Below are positions 54,201-62,786 of a stretch of 64,000 nt of DNA, piece by piece. Position numbers and translations under genes: made by a program. Source of the stretch: Yoonia sp. (GTDB lineage Bacteria; Pseudomonadota; Alphaproteobacteria; Rhodobacterales; Rhodobacteraceae); assembly GCF_030731595.1 (NCBI RefSeq), contig NZ_JANQTS010000098.1, positions 20,214-84,213 of the forward strand, given 5' to 3'. The notes under the pieces are model-generated. The model saw only the letters and a list, made by a program, of their open reading frames with translations. It was not told the origin of the DNA and searched no databases. Within the stretch, counting starts at the first letter, position 1; each line of letters starts with the position of its first letter.

Positions 54201-55926
54201 CAGCTTCCTCGCGGACACACGCGACCATGCCCGCGAGATCGCACGCGAACCGATGAAAGATTATCTGCGTTCTGCTGCCGGCCTTATAAAATCCTATGCT
54301 TGGGCATTTCCTGCGTTCAAGAAGCCAAAAGGGGTCGATAACCCCATGCAGCTGGACCTTGGATCGCTCGATGACGACGAGCTTGAAGGTATCCTCGATT
54401 TCGCCTTTGACCGGTATTTCAATGATAGCGGACTTTTTGGGACCATCGAGGATGCCATTGAACGCGTCGTACAGGTCAAGGCGATCGGCGTGACCGAAAT
54501 CGCCTGTCTGATCGACTATGGTATCGATGTGGATCATGTCATGGAGGGGCTCAAACCCCTCGCAGAAGTCCTGAAACAGGTGAATACGAATGTCGCACCT
54601 GCCGAGGATGACTATTCCATCGCAGCGCAAATCCTGCGCCACAAGGTCACCCACCTGCAATGCACCCCATCCATGGCGCAAATGCTTGTGATGAATGACG
54701 AGGCGCGCGTGGCCTTGTCCCAGCTTGACCATGTGATGGTCGGCGGCGAGGCATTGCCCGGCGCGCTGGCGGCTGAGCTGCGCAGCCTGACAGGGGGCCA
54801 CGTGGAAAACATGTACGGGCCGACCGAAACGACGATCTGGTCCACCACAGATACGGTCACCGCTGAAAAAGGGGCCGCCGCGATCGGTCGCCCCATCGCC
54901 AATACGCAAGTCTATGTGCTGGACGACACATTGCAGCCTGTACCCGTAGGTACCCCGGGCACGCTCTATATCGGAGGGGCAGGAGTGACGCGCGGCTATT
55001 TTGAACGGCCAGACCTGACCCATGAACGGTTTATCCCTGATCCATTCCTGGAAGGTGATGCAGATGCGCCTGGCCGGGGCCTGATCTACAATACCGGTGA
55101 TCTGGTACGCTGGCGTACTGACGGGCGGCTCGATTTCTTGGGCCGTGCGGACTTTCAGGTGAAGTTGCGCGGCTACCGCGTGGAATTGGGCGAAATCGAA
55201 GCGGTCATCGACGGCTTCGCAGGCGTACAACAATCGGTTGTTGTTGCACGCGAAGACACCCCCGGCGTGGTTCAGCTTGTCGGGTATTTGCTCGCTGATA
55301 CGGCAATCGATCAAGCCGCGCTTCGCGCCCATATGGGGCAGACCCTGCCCGAGTATATGGTGCCACGTCATTTCGTGACTTTGGACGCCTTCCCGCTGAC
55401 CCCCAACAAGAAGGTCGACCGCAAGGCATTACCCGCACCCCAAATTGGCAGACCTGCCAAGGCCGCGGCCCCGAAAGCTGCTCCCAATGTCGCAACTCCC
55501 AATGGTGCTGTGCCGGTTTTGGGCTCGGAGGCGGATATCACAACTGCGGTTGCGGCGATCTGGTCACGTATTCTTGGCGTGTCAGAGATCCAGCCCAAGG
55601 ACAGTTTCTTTGATCTGGGCGGCCATTCCTTGCTGGCTGTCCAAGCGCATCGGGAAATCCGCAACGATCTGGGTGTTGCGAAACTCTCGATCACCGACAT
55701 TTTCCGTGCGCCGACGCTAGAAGCCTTCGCCGCAATCGTCGCAAAGAAATCCGGCAGCGGTGCGAAAGCGGCACCTGCGCCTGCACCGACTCCAGCGCCA
55801 GCACCATCATCTCCGGCAAAGGCAGAGACGGCACTTGTCGCACCTGAACCACAGCCTTCTGGAAATGCACGCGTTGATGCTATGGCGCGCCGCCGCGAGA
55901 TGCGCGCGCGACGGCAGAACCGCTGA
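51283..55926 (+). CDS. NRPS-like enzyme: formyltransferase - adenylation with embedded monooxygenase - carrier
   Basis: A 1547-residue protein. Formyltransferase domain about 1-290 with the catalytic triad Asn92, His94 (NFHDGPLP) and Asp130, spaced as in methionyl-tRNA formyltransferase. Residues about 300-490 look like the tail of a condensation domain (ending LPAAERQKVLYDWNAT) without HHxxxDG. Adenylation domain from about 500: A3 YTSGSTGRPKG, A4 FDISVLELF (Asp704), A5 NMYGPTETT (Tyr1178). Between A4 and A5, residues about 745-1105, sits a luciferase-like FMN monooxygenase of the MupA/Atu3671 type (WTPERHFHAFGGPYPNP, VRAGSCVAPLHH, GRTGLAIASGWQPDDF). Carrier Ser1449 in GGHSL, then an Ala/Pro linker and a basic tail. 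The pocket code reads DILQMGMIWK, close to glycine. GTG 51283 follows GGAG by 7 bp; TTG 51277 opens the frame. No thioesterase. Confidence 0.93.
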   Translation: MSSFSSVIIGNESLAIQCAEMLREGGHEVRAIVTRNPDIEKWAREAEIPVHSSDADLAADLSGQSFDWLLSIANLDMIPDAVLALPEKGAVNFHDGPLPRYAGLNAPAWALINGEVEFGISWHMISGGVDEGALVAQQFFDISPTETTLTLNTKCYAAAIESFATVIDKLAQTDPVLNAQDLSQRSYFAKNDRPAAAGRLDFTATARKITTLVRALDHGAYWNPLTCPKFEAGGKVWLTTTATAGNAASDSTPGTVLALDEDSITVATATAPVTLGGLRDATGAPARADRIAAVGDKLPSPDAGQVQALTTALKSTLKSEPKWRKRLEQMVPASLPLFDMAAPSGQISEMALQGDPANLRRALAALAMGLNDGADVTLAVHLTDEFPGYLHPWAPIGAADLDQNLKDAKALGPFAADLLARIPSRPAPVTPALGLSEQGHIAGTALTLAGNTLFADSGKISPAAQTLMGDRLTHMAAQIAAGEMPTLLPAAERQKVLYDWNATQIDLPADLCIHHAFEVQVAKTPDAEALSFEGESLTYAQLNARANEMAHILQGMGVGPDTIVGLHLRRSSALLVAALAILKAGGAYLPMDPAYPAERTALYIEDSHTKFIVTDTQLAKDLPPSDAQILTVDALPGTAPSDNPESAVSSAHLAYMIYTSGSTGRPKGVMVEHRNVVNFFTGMDSRISHEPAGVWMAVTSLSFDISVLELFWTLARGFKVVISSDENRALVAGDTPMGRVTGGMEFSLYYWGNDDGVGRDKYRTLLEGAQFGDKNGFCAVWTPERHFHAFGGPYPNPSVTGAAVAAVTNNLAVRAGSCVAPLHHTARIAEEWAVIDNLTNGRTGLAIASGWQPDDFILRPENTPPKNKSAMFDQIRDLRKLWAGEEVAFPRENGEMHSVLTQPRPVSKKLNVWVTTAGNPATWQEAGANGCNVLTHLLGQSVEEVGEKIKLYHAALREAGHNPDDFTVTLMLHSFLADTRDHAREIAREPMKDYLRSAAGLIKSYAWAFPAFKKPKGVDNPMQLDLGSLDDDELEGILDFAFDRYFNDSGLFGTIEDAIERVVQVKAIGVTEIACLIDYGIDVDHVMEGLKPLAEVLKQVNTNVAPAEDDYSIAAQILRHKVTHLQCTPSMAQMLVMNDEARVALSQLDHVMVGGEALPGALAAELRSLTGGHVENMYGPTETTIWSTTDTVTAEKGAAAIGRPIANTQVYVLDDTLQPVPVGTPGTLYIGGAGVTRGYFERPDLTHERFIPDPFLEGDADAPGRGLIYNTGDLVRWRTDGRLDFLGRADFQVKLRGYRVELGEIEAVIDGFAGVQQSVVVAREDTPGVVQLVGYLLADTAIDQAALRAHMGQTLPEYMVPRHFVTLDAFPLTPNKKVDRKALPAPQIGRPAKAAAPKAAPNVATPNGAVPVLGSEADITTAVAAIWSRILGVSEIQPKDSFFDLGGHSLLAVQAHREIRNDLGVAKLSITDIFRAPTLEAFAAIVAKKSGSGAKAAPAPAPTPAPAPSSPAKAETALVAPEPQPSGNARVDAMARRREMRARRQNR

Positions 55927-56570
55927 TGCAAAAGCATGTCGTTGCAGCCCTGCGCGATATGCTTGGCCCGAATGTGGGGATTGGTGCGACAGACCCGCGC
56001 GATGCGACAGATGATCTTTGGCCCGAAGAAAGGACCGCAATCGCCGCTGCGATTCCCAAACGGCAACACGAATTTGCCGCAGGCCGCCGTGCGGCGCGAC
56101 AGGCTTTGGCCGCGCTTGGATTGCCTGCTGCCGCCATCGCTGTCGGCGCGCAGCGCGCACCGATCTGGCCCAAGGGTCTGACGGGCTCTATCGCCCATTG
56201 CGACACTCTTTGCATTGCCGCTGTCAGCCAATTCCACCAATGCATCGGGGTCGACATTGAGCCCGCGACGCCGTTGGCCGCAGATCTGATTGAAATCGTC
56301 TGCACGCAGACCGAGCAGGCATTCATCACCACCCTGCCGGCTAAGGATCAAGGGATCGCGGCCAAGCGCCTGTTTTGCGCCAAAGAGGCGGTCTTTAAGG
56401 CGCAATACCCACTGACCCAGCGGATGATTGGCTTTGATGACGTGAGCATCCGCCTCGATGGTCCTGATGGATTTGAGGTCAACTGGCACAACCCGATGCC
56501 GGAGTTGCCATCGCTGCGCGGCTTGCTCCAAATCCGCGCTGGCATGATTTTGGCGACCGCATCGATTTAG
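55926..56570 (+). CDS. Sfp-type 4'-phosphopantetheinyl transferase
   Basis: A 214-residue enzyme that attaches the phosphopantetheine arm to carrier domains. Motifs: GSIAHCD, the Mg-binding CIGVDIEPATPL and the FCAKEAVFKAQYP helix (the W/F-x-x-KEA-x-x-K motif). It belongs to the EntD-like branch, judged by TGSIAHCDTLC. Its ATG shares one base with the NRPS stop (TGATG), so it is translated with the NRPS, and its obvious targets are the carriers at Ser1801 of the PKS and Ser1449 of the NRPS. Confidence 0.93.
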   Translation: MQKHVVAALRDMLGPNVGIGATDPRDATDDLWPEERTAIAAAIPKRQHEFAAGRRAARQALAALGLPAAAIAVGAQRAPIWPKGLTGSIAHCDTLCIAAVSQFHQCIGVDIEPATPLAADLIEIVCTQTEQAFITTLPAKDQGIAAKRLFCAKEAVFKAQYPLTQRMIGFDDVSIRLDGPDGFEVNWHNPMPELPSLRGLLQIRAGMILATASI

Positions 56571-56586
56571 AGCTGTGGTCGTGCTA

Positions 56587-57891
56587 TCAGGTTTCGCGGA
56601 AAGCTTTGGTAAAGTAATCCGCCAAAGGTTTGACCAGGAACCCGATAGGAGTGCGTTCCTGGGTGCGGACAAATGCCTCGACCGGCATGCCGGGGATAAG
56701 CGTCAGGTCCGCAGGCAAGCGTTCAATCTGACCATCGTCCAACTCGACCTCGGCGCGATAGTATGACAGGCCGGAAGCTTCGTTCTGGAAGGAGTCTGCC
56801 GAGATGAGCGTGACTTTTCCTTCGAGTTCGGGTGTGCGGCGCTGGTCGAATGCGGAAAAGCGCAAGGTCACGCTCTGACCGACAAAGATCTGGTCGACAT
56901 CAACAACCTGCACCTGCGTCGCGATCACGAGCGGACGATCTTGTGGGATCAAGAACAGCACCGGGTCTGCCGCTCCGATGACGGATTGCTCGGCAAAGAC
57001 CTGAAGCCCGTAAACAATCCCCGAAACCGGCGCGCGAATATCAAGCCGGTCAAGCTGGCGGCGCAGGGTCCGGCGACGTTCCGACAACTCCAACTCGTTG
57101 AACTGCAGGTCGCGTAGCCGCGTAATCGCGTCTTCGCGGCGGGTGGAGGACAGGCCGAGGATTTGCAACTCAAGCTCTGTACGGCGTTCAGCGGCTTGTG
57201 CTGCTTGTGCTGTGAGCTCGCCCACAGCACCCAACAGGCTCGCCTCTTCGCGTTGTAGCGCCAGTACGCGGCTCGCTTGGGCAAGACCACGTTCGAGCAA
57301 GGTTTGCTGATCTGTCAGCTCTTCTGCGATCAGGTCACGTTGGGTAGAAAGGGCCGCTTGCTGGGCTTTGATCCCTTCAAGCTGGCTTAGGATCTGGGCA
57401 CGCTGTTGTGTAATCTGCTCGACTGCGCTGCGGTTCGTCTCTAGGCGGGCCTCAAACAAGCGGATCTGCCCTTCCATCAGCTTTTGCACCTCGGGCGTTC
57501 CGGCCTCGCGCAAGATGTCACTAAATATCAATTGGGTCGCATCATCCCTTTCCGCCTCGAGCCGGGCACGTCTGGCGAGGATCTCAAAAAGCTGGCCTTC
57601 GACAACCGCAAGTTCGGATTGCAAGTTGGTCGGATCAAGCCGCAACAGCAGATCACCGGCTTTGACCATGTCGCCCTCGTCCACAATGATCTCGACCACG
57701 ACGCCTCCGTCGGGGTGCTGGACAACCTGCCTGTTGCGATCCACCTCGATCTGGCCCGATGTGATCACCGCACCCGAGATTTGCGCCAAGACTGACCAAG
57801 AGCCAAAGCCCCCGACGAGGATCAGTAGAGCGATGCCACCGATACTCAGGTGCCTGCGCGCGGACCACCGCTTTGCCTTTTGATCGGTCAT
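56587..57891 (-). CDS. type I secretion periplasmic adaptor (HlyD family)
   Basis: A 434-residue membrane-fusion protein. One membrane helix (about 15-35) is followed by a lipoyl-like half ([25 protein letters not shown]), a long coiled-coil hairpin (about 90-280, rich in Glu, Gln, Arg and Leu), the second lipoyl half ([17 protein letters not shown]) and a beta-barrel domain with [23 protein letters not shown]. This is the PrtE/HlyD pattern. Its start overlaps the ABC transporter gene as ATGA. It converges on the PPTase gene with only 16 bp between stops. Confidence 0.93.
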   Translation of the reverse strand: MTDQKAKRWSARRHLSIGGIALLILVGGFGSWSVLAQISGAVITSGQIEVDRNRQVVQHPDGGVVVEIIVDEGDMVKAGDLLLRLDPTNLQSELAVVEGQLFEILARRARLEAERDDATQLIFSDILREAGTPEVQKLMEGQIRLFEARLETNRSAVEQITQQRAQILSQLEGIKAQQAALSTQRDLIAEELTDQQTLLERGLAQASRVLALQREEASLLGAVGELTAQAAQAAERRTELELQILGLSSTRREDAITRLRDLQFNELELSERRRTLRRQLDRLDIRAPVSGIVYGLQVFAEQSVIGAADPVLFLIPQDRPLVIATQVQVVDVDQIFVGQSVTLRFSAFDQRRTPELEGKVTLISADSFQNEASGLSYYRAEVELDDGQIERLPADLTLIPGMPVEAFVRTQERTPIGFLVKPLADYFTKAFRET

Positions 57892-59627
57892 GATACACCG
57901 CCCGCCTTGCCTGTGCTGCGTTTGATCTCGCCGTGGTTCTTAACCATCTCTGCCAATATTTCATCCTTGGGCCCAAAGGCACGGCGCGCGCCGTTTTCGA
58001 TCACGAGCAGCAGGTCGCATTCTTGGATGGCAGATGGTCTATGCGCCATGATGAAGACAATCTTGCCCTCTGCCTTAAGCGATTTGATGGCTTGGTTCAG
58101 TGCCAACGAGCCTTCGTTGTCGAGGTTCGAGTTCGGCTCATCCAACACAATCACAACCGGTTCTCCGTAAAGCGCACGGGCCAGACCGATCCGCTGGATC
58201 TGCCCACCGGACAGCCGCCCGTTGGTAGCGGAAACCTTTGTGTCATAGCCATCAGGCAGTTTCAGGATCATTTCGTGCGCGGCTGCGGTTTGGGCCGCAG
58301 CCACGACCTTGGCATCATCGGGGGTCATCGACATGCGCGCGATGTTTTCTTTGATAGTACCGTCGAACAGTTGCACGCGTTGCGGCAAGTAACCAACATG
58401 CTGGCCCAAAACGTCGGGGTCATATTGATCAAGGGCCGCCCCATCGAGCCGGACCTTGCCGCCCGCTGGCTGCCAAACACCTGTAATGACCCGCGCAAGC
58501 GTGGATTTACCTGAACCAGAGGTCCCGATGACGCCAACCGCCTGCCCCGGTTCAACGGCAAAACTAACCATCCGCAGCGCTGCTTGTTGTTCACCAGGCG
58601 GCACAACGGTGACCTGATCTGCCACAAGCCGCGCCATGGGTTTGGGCAGACGCATCCGCGGCTCTTCGGCTGAAATTTGGCTCAAGAGGACCTCGAGGTT
58701 TCGCCATCCCTCGCGCCCGCGCTCAAAGGTTGCCCATTGACCAACGATCAGTTCAACCGGCGCAAGCGCACGGCCCAACAGGATCGACCCCGCAATCATC
58801 GCACCGGGGGAAAGTTGATTGATCAATACCAGATAGGCACCAAGCCCCAGCATGGCCGATTGCAAAAACAGGCGGAACGCTTTGGTAACCGCAGTAAAGG
58901 TGCCCGACGCATCAGCAGCATCAATTGCTGTATCAAGCGACTTGCCACGGGCCACTTGCCAGCGGTCGAATGCGGCCTCGCGCATCCCCAAGGAATGCAC
59001 CATCTCGCTTTCGGTACGGATTTGCGTGCCCAGTTGCTCTGATGTGAAGCTGGCGGTGTTGGCAGCTTGAAGGGGTTTGCGCGTCACAGACTGGTTCAGC
59101 AAGGCGACAGCAACCAAGATCACCGCGCCAACAACAGCAAGGATGCCCATCAACGGGTGGAAGATAAATATTCCGAAAAAGAATAGAGGTACCCAAGGCA
59201 GGTCAAAGAGGGCCATCAAAGCAGGGGATGTGATCAGCCGCTGCACCGCTTCGAGATCGCGCAAACCTGTTGCCGCCTCTTTGGGCGCGCGGTTCAGCGT
59301 TGTTGCCTTGAGCACAGCCGCAAACACCCGGCGATCCAAGCTCGCCTGAAACTGTGCGCCAACGCGCCCCATCACCCGGCCGCGGACAAAATCCAGGATA
59401 CCCATCATCCCGTAAAGGAACGCCACAAGCACAGACAGTGCCAGCAAGGTCTCGAACGACCGCGAACTGAGTACACGGTCATAGACATTGAGCATGTAAA
59501 GCGGCCCGGTGAGCATCAACAGGTTCACAAAAAAGCTAAAGACTGCAACGACCCAATAAAGCGGCCTGCTTTGCTTGCGGGTCTCGACCAGCTCTGCCCG
59601 CCCGATTGCTATCGCGTCATTGGCCAT
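57888..59627 (-). CDS. type I secretion ABC transporter (PrtD family)
   Basis: A 579-residue half-transporter: membrane domain with about six helices (20-320), then an ATPase with Walker [12 protein letters not shown], signature [16 protein letters not shown] and Walker [13 protein letters not shown]. The start at 59627 ([13 protein letters not shown]) gives the usual PrtD length; a longer frame from 59735 lacks support. With the HlyD-like partner and a TolC protein encoded elsewhere it would move a polypeptide from cytoplasm to medium. No RTX-repeat substrate is present in the window, so the cargo is unknown. Confidence 0.93.
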   Translation of the reverse strand: MANDAIAIGRAELVETRKQSRPLYWVVAVFSFFVNLLMLTGPLYMLNVYDRVLSSRSFETLLALSVLVAFLYGMMGILDFVRGRVMGRVGAQFQASLDRRVFAAVLKATTLNRAPKEAATGLRDLEAVQRLITSPALMALFDLPWVPLFFFGIFIFHPLMGILAVVGAVILVAVALLNQSVTRKPLQAANTASFTSEQLGTQIRTESEMVHSLGMREAAFDRWQVARGKSLDTAIDAADASGTFTAVTKAFRLFLQSAMLGLGAYLVLINQLSPGAMIAGSILLGRALAPVELIVGQWATFERGREGWRNLEVLLSQISAEEPRMRLPKPMARLVADQVTVVPPGEQQAALRMVSFAVEPGQAVGVIGTSGSGKSTLARVITGVWQPAGGKVRLDGAALDQYDPDVLGQHVGYLPQRVQLFDGTIKENIARMSMTPDDAKVVAAAQTAAAHEMILKLPDGYDTKVSATNGRLSGGQIQRIGLARALYGEPVVIVLDEPNSNLDNEGSLALNQAIKSLKAEGKIVFIMAHRPSAIQECDLLLVIENGARRAFGPKDEILAEMVKNHGEIKRSTGKAGGVS

Positions 59628-59897
59628 ATCTTTGCCGGTCCCTTGCTTTCTTGCATGGCGCGCGCAAGTGCCCGCCGCAGTATACTGTTTAACGATCCAA
59701 CCGGTCAAAACGTCGGACCCGACTTGGGCTGGCATAGCCCATCTGGCGATTATTTTTTGATTGCTAGGGCATAATGCGCCCTTGGTCTATCGGCACCTCG
59801 GCTTTCGGGTGCCGGTGGGCGATTCCCCGCGACTTGGACGGGTTCTTGCGTGTGCCTTGTCAGCCCAGAGCATAAGTTTGGCGGTGTTTCAGTGCGC
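59628..59897. other. 270-bp intergenic region with hairpin
   Basis: Lies between the GT4 stop and the ABC transporter start on the same strand. It contains the hairpin at 59791-59814 and the inverted repeat AGGGC/GCCCT around 59766-59782. It probably holds a terminator for the glycosyltransferase operon and a promoter for the secretion genes. Confidence 0.4.
59791..59814 (-). terminator. hairpin after the GT4 operon
   Basis: Stem CGGCACC (59791-59797) / GGTGCCG (59808-59814), 84 bp past the GT4 stop. No T-run follows, so the role as a terminator is tentative. Confidence 0.4.
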
Positions 59898-61112
59898 TCA
59901 AAGATACTCTTTGATGACATGCGAACGATGCGCAAAGACGCTCACATCATCATAAGGTTCACCATCTTTCACGGCGTTTTCCATCATCGTGGCGACCATA
60001 GCGCGGTCCCGTGCGAGCTCTTGCAATTGCGCAGCCAAAGCATCGACATCGTTCAAAGGAACAAGCCTGCCGCCGCCGTGCCCAGAGATCAGATCGCGTG
60101 CAAATGCGCCCTCGTACCCCACGATTGGAGTGCCAGAGACCAAGGCTTCGATCAGGCAGCGGGGGGACTCTGGGGTCTTGTGGCAGAACACAAAGATGTC
60201 GGCGGAGCGGTACTTCTCAAGAACGGCATCGCGGTCTTTGACAAAGCCAAGAAATTTGATTTGGTCGGCGACGCCTTGCGCTTGTGCCGCGGCGCGCATC
60301 GCGTCCATCTCTGATCCCTCGCCCATCCAGAAGGCCTCGAACGAGGCCCCGCTTTGCGCCAGCTTGGCAAGTGCACACACCCAATCCAACGGGCCTTTCA
60401 TGGGGTCTGCGCGTCCGACATAGCCTATTTTCAAGGGACCCTCTGCAACCGCGTTGATCTTGTCCATCAAACGCCCTGCGGTGATATGCTCTGCTTTGCT
60501 GATGTGGATATCATGCACCAAGATGGGCTGCCGGCAGTAAGGCGCATAGGTATCGAATGTCTCTTTGCCATGAAACAGGCCAATCGTTGCGCGCCTGATC
60601 AGAAAGCGCTCAAGCCAAGCCATTGGCCGATAGGTAAGCCGGGCTTTGATCCGCTCTTTGCGCCTGCCAGAGGTCATCGTGCGGCGCACGACCTCTGATT
60701 CAACACGGTCGGTCCAGACTGCAAAGCGGCGCTGCATGCGGTACGCCTGATAGCAGGCCACCGACCCCCAATCTCCGAACAGCCCACCAATCGAAAAAGA
60801 CAGATAATCAGCCTTGTCTATTTCCTGACGGATCGTATCGCGGCAGGCCCGATAGTTCTTGAAAAAGACATCTGGCCGATATGACATCGGCAGCGGCACA
60901 AACCGGACGCGCGCAAGGTTGGGGCCTACAATCTCGACTGGTTTCCAGCTTGAGGGTGGAGTGTCCTCGGCCAGCGGGATCATGACAGTGACGGTATCGA
61001 AATTCTCGGCCCAGAGCCGGAGCCCGTTGCAGGCCTGATCTTCGAGCAGGTATCCGCTATCATTTTGGTACAGCGGCACCGGAGCGTAAATCAGAAGATT
61101 GCCTTTGGACAC
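59898..61112 (-). CDS. GT4-family glycosyltransferase
   Basis: A 404-residue GT-B fold enzyme. The C-terminal domain carries KIGYVGRADPMKGPLDWV, IKFLGFVKDRDAVLEKYRSADIFVF and the nucleotide-sugar site PESPRCLIEALVSGTPIVGYEG with its spaced Glu residues. It is the last gene of a minus-strand operon, 14 bp after the WecB-like gene. It probably extends a lipid-linked or surface glycan; donor and acceptor are not known. Confidence 0.88.
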   Translation of the reverse strand: MSKGNLLIYAPVPLYQNDSGYLLEDQACNGLRLWAENFDTVTVMIPLAEDTPPSSWKPVEIVGPNLARVRFVPLPMSYRPDVFFKNYRACRDTIRQEIDKADYLSFSIGGLFGDWGSVACYQAYRMQRRFAVWTDRVESEVVRRTMTSGRRKERIKARLTYRPMAWLERFLIRRATIGLFHGKETFDTYAPYCRQPILVHDIHISKAEHITAGRLMDKINAVAEGPLKIGYVGRADPMKGPLDWVCALAKLAQSGASFEAFWMGEGSEMDAMRAAAQAQGVADQIKFLGFVKDRDAVLEKYRSADIFVFCHKTPESPRCLIEALVSGTPIVGYEGAFARDLISGHGGGRLVPLNDVDALAAQLQELARDRAMVATMMENAVKDGEPYDDVSVFAHRSHVIKEYL

Positions 61113-61126
61113 GGTTCAGTCACCCA

Positions 61127-61906
61127 TCATTTTTCGAACGGATTCTTATACCAGCCCAGCTTCTGTTTCAAAATCGCCCAAAGGAACGGAGGTTCATGCA
61201 CCACATAGCGATGGAAACGCGCGCGCGGCTCTTTGACCAGCCGGTAAAGCCATTCAAAGCCCCATTCCGTGATCCAGACGGGTGGCCGCTGAAATCCACC
61301 GCTCTCATAGTCGATCGTTCCACCTAACGGCAGCCAAAGCTTTACGCCCGGCATCCGGTCGCGGTATTTCATGATGAATTTTTCCTGACGCCCACCGGCC
61401 AACCCGACAAGGCAGACCGTGGCGCCACTGTCGTTGATCGCGGCAATCATGCGATCAATCTCTGCGGGATCCTCATCAAACTTGAAAGACGGGGCATCGG
61501 TGCCAACGATGAACTTGCGCCCTGTCTTTGCGTTGATCTTTTCCGCAGCTTTGTCAGCGACGCCGGGCTTGCCACCACACAGGAACACCGTGATCTCGGG
61601 GTTGTCTTTGTGGTGCATGTAGAACTTGGGGAAATAATCCGATCCCGAGACCCGTTCCTGAACAGGCGTGCCAAGCCATTTCGTCGCGAAATACATGATC
61701 TGGCTGTCGCAGGTGATGACATCGAACTTGTCGATAATGTCATAAAAGTCGCGGTCTTGCTGCAACTTCATGATCATGTCCACGTGCAGGGTCAGCATCG
61801 CGCCTTGCGTGAAATTGGTGACCAGATCATCCATTGCCACATCATGCACATAGGCATTGAGCATGGGCACCTTTGTCAGGTCGCCCCCATTGATTGTTCC
61901 GGGCAT
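61127..61906 (-). CDS. WecB/TagA/CpsF-family glycosyltransferase (GT26)
   Basis: A 259-residue enzyme of the family that adds N-acetylmannosaminuronate or related sugars to lipid carriers. It shows the core VITCDSQIMYFATKWLG, RVSGSDYFPKF, VFLCGGKPGVADKAAE, VCLVGLAGGRQEKFI and the C-terminal GGTIDYESGGFQRPPVW and EWLYRLVKEPRARFHRY. The first two motifs hold the Asp and the hydrophobic pocket expected in GT26. The start codon shares one base with the stop of the preceding gene (TGATG). Confidence 0.9.
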   Translation of the reverse strand: MPGTINGGDLTKVPMLNAYVHDVAMDDLVTNFTQGAMLTLHVDMIMKLQQDRDFYDIIDKFDVITCDSQIMYFATKWLGTPVQERVSGSDYFPKFYMHHKDNPEITVFLCGGKPGVADKAAEKINAKTGRKFIVGTDAPSFKFDEDPAEIDRMIAAINDSGATVCLVGLAGGRQEKFIMKYRDRMPGVKLWLPLGGTIDYESGGFQRPPVWITEWGFEWLYRLVKEPRARFHRYVVHEPPFLWAILKQKLGWYKNPFEK

Positions 61907-62778
61907 CAGGCCGCTACCCCCATGTATTTGTCGACCAGAGCCTTGGTGCCGCGGATATTTCCTGCTGATGAGGCGCCAAAAACGATACTTTCGACACCGG
62001 GAAGTTCGCTGATCCAGTGTATCGCCTCATCTGCCGGAATGGCGCCGGAGGCATAGACAGACATGGCCACAGCCCGCACGCGCCCGGATTTCAGCGCATC
62101 AAGATAGGCGTCATAGCCGCCAGACATCCGAAACCCGATCTTGTTGATGTTGGAGCAGATGATCGGGCGCTCGATGCCCTCTTTCTCCAATGCGTCCAGC
62201 AAGGCGGGCATGTTCATCGTGATATAGGCCGGCTCTGCCCCGTGCTTTTCGCGGATATGGTCATCAAAAATCTTGAAAGCGCGGGTGAAGCCCATGCCCA
62301 GCAATAAGTCCGTGAACACGTTCTGGATAAAGACAACCGGGGTTTTCGTGCCGGTGAACATCTTCATTTCCATATCGATCAGCACTTTGGCGATGCCATC
62401 CACCTCTTTGGTGGCCAAAGCCTTAGTTCCGGTCAGTGCGGTGGCCAACAAGCCGTCCTTTGGCATGAACTCCTTCAATGCGCCGACCATCCCGTGTTCG
62501 GTCACGGCGTTGGCATATTTATGGGCATAGGGCATGCAGGGGTAGAACTGGAAATTGCTATAGCGCTGAGGGTCTGCTTTGACCCGTTTTGCGACCGCCG
62601 CGATCCGGTCGTGGGTGGTGCACATGAAAGTATTGATGCCTGCGTCATAGGCAACATCAAGAACATCCATGATGGCATCTGTTTTCTGAAACCGCATGGC
62701 CTGCGCGCGCGCTTTTTCTTCTGACATGTGGTTGATGCCAAAGAACTGGTTGTCGCCGAAAAGAAGTTTATCCATCAT
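61906..62778 (-). CDS. TIM-barrel-like (aldo-keto reductase-like) protein, unassigned
   Basis: About 290 residues starting MMDKLLFGDNQFFGINHM. The alternating pattern and segments such as DVAYDAGINTFMCTTHDR, YITMNMPALLDALEKEGIERP and PGVESIVFGASSAGNI recall the barrel and C-terminal phosphate-binding part of aldo-keto reductases, but no complete catalytic tetrad is obvious. ATG 62778 or 62775 follows AAGGAAC; the long frame up to 63018 overlaps the neighbour and is rejected. It lies between a Gfo/Idh/MocA oxidoreductase and a WecB-type transferase, so a role in making an unusual nucleotide sugar is plausible but unproven. Confidence 0.65.
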   Translation of the reverse strand: MMDKLLFGDNQFFGINHMSEEKARAQAMRFQKTDAIMDVLDVAYDAGINTFMCTTHDRIAAVAKRVKADPQRYSNFQFYPCMPYAHKYANAVTEHGMVGALKEFMPKDGLLATALTGTKALATKEVDGIAKVLIDMEMKMFTGTKTPVVFIQNVFTDLLLGMGFTRAFKIFDDHIREKHGAEPAYITMNMPALLDALEKEGIERPIICSNINKIGFRMSGGYDAYLDALKSGRVRAVAMSVYASGAIPADEAIHWISELPGVESIVFGASSAGNIRGTKALVDKYMGVAA

Positions 62779-62786
62779 TTTGTTCC

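Noticed and set aside
53515..54594. The monooxygenase segment as a separate inserted gene or frameshift artefact
   Set aside because: The frame is continuous through both junctions and the A domain resumes in frame with intact A5, so it is an integral domain insertion.
53386..55371. A 661-codon minus-strand open frame
   Set aside because: It is a mirror of the NRPS gene, caused by high GC and codon bias; no motif, no ribosome-binding site.
55368..56672. A 434-codon minus-strand open frame
   Set aside because: Antisense to the NRPS end and the PPTase, both with intact motifs.
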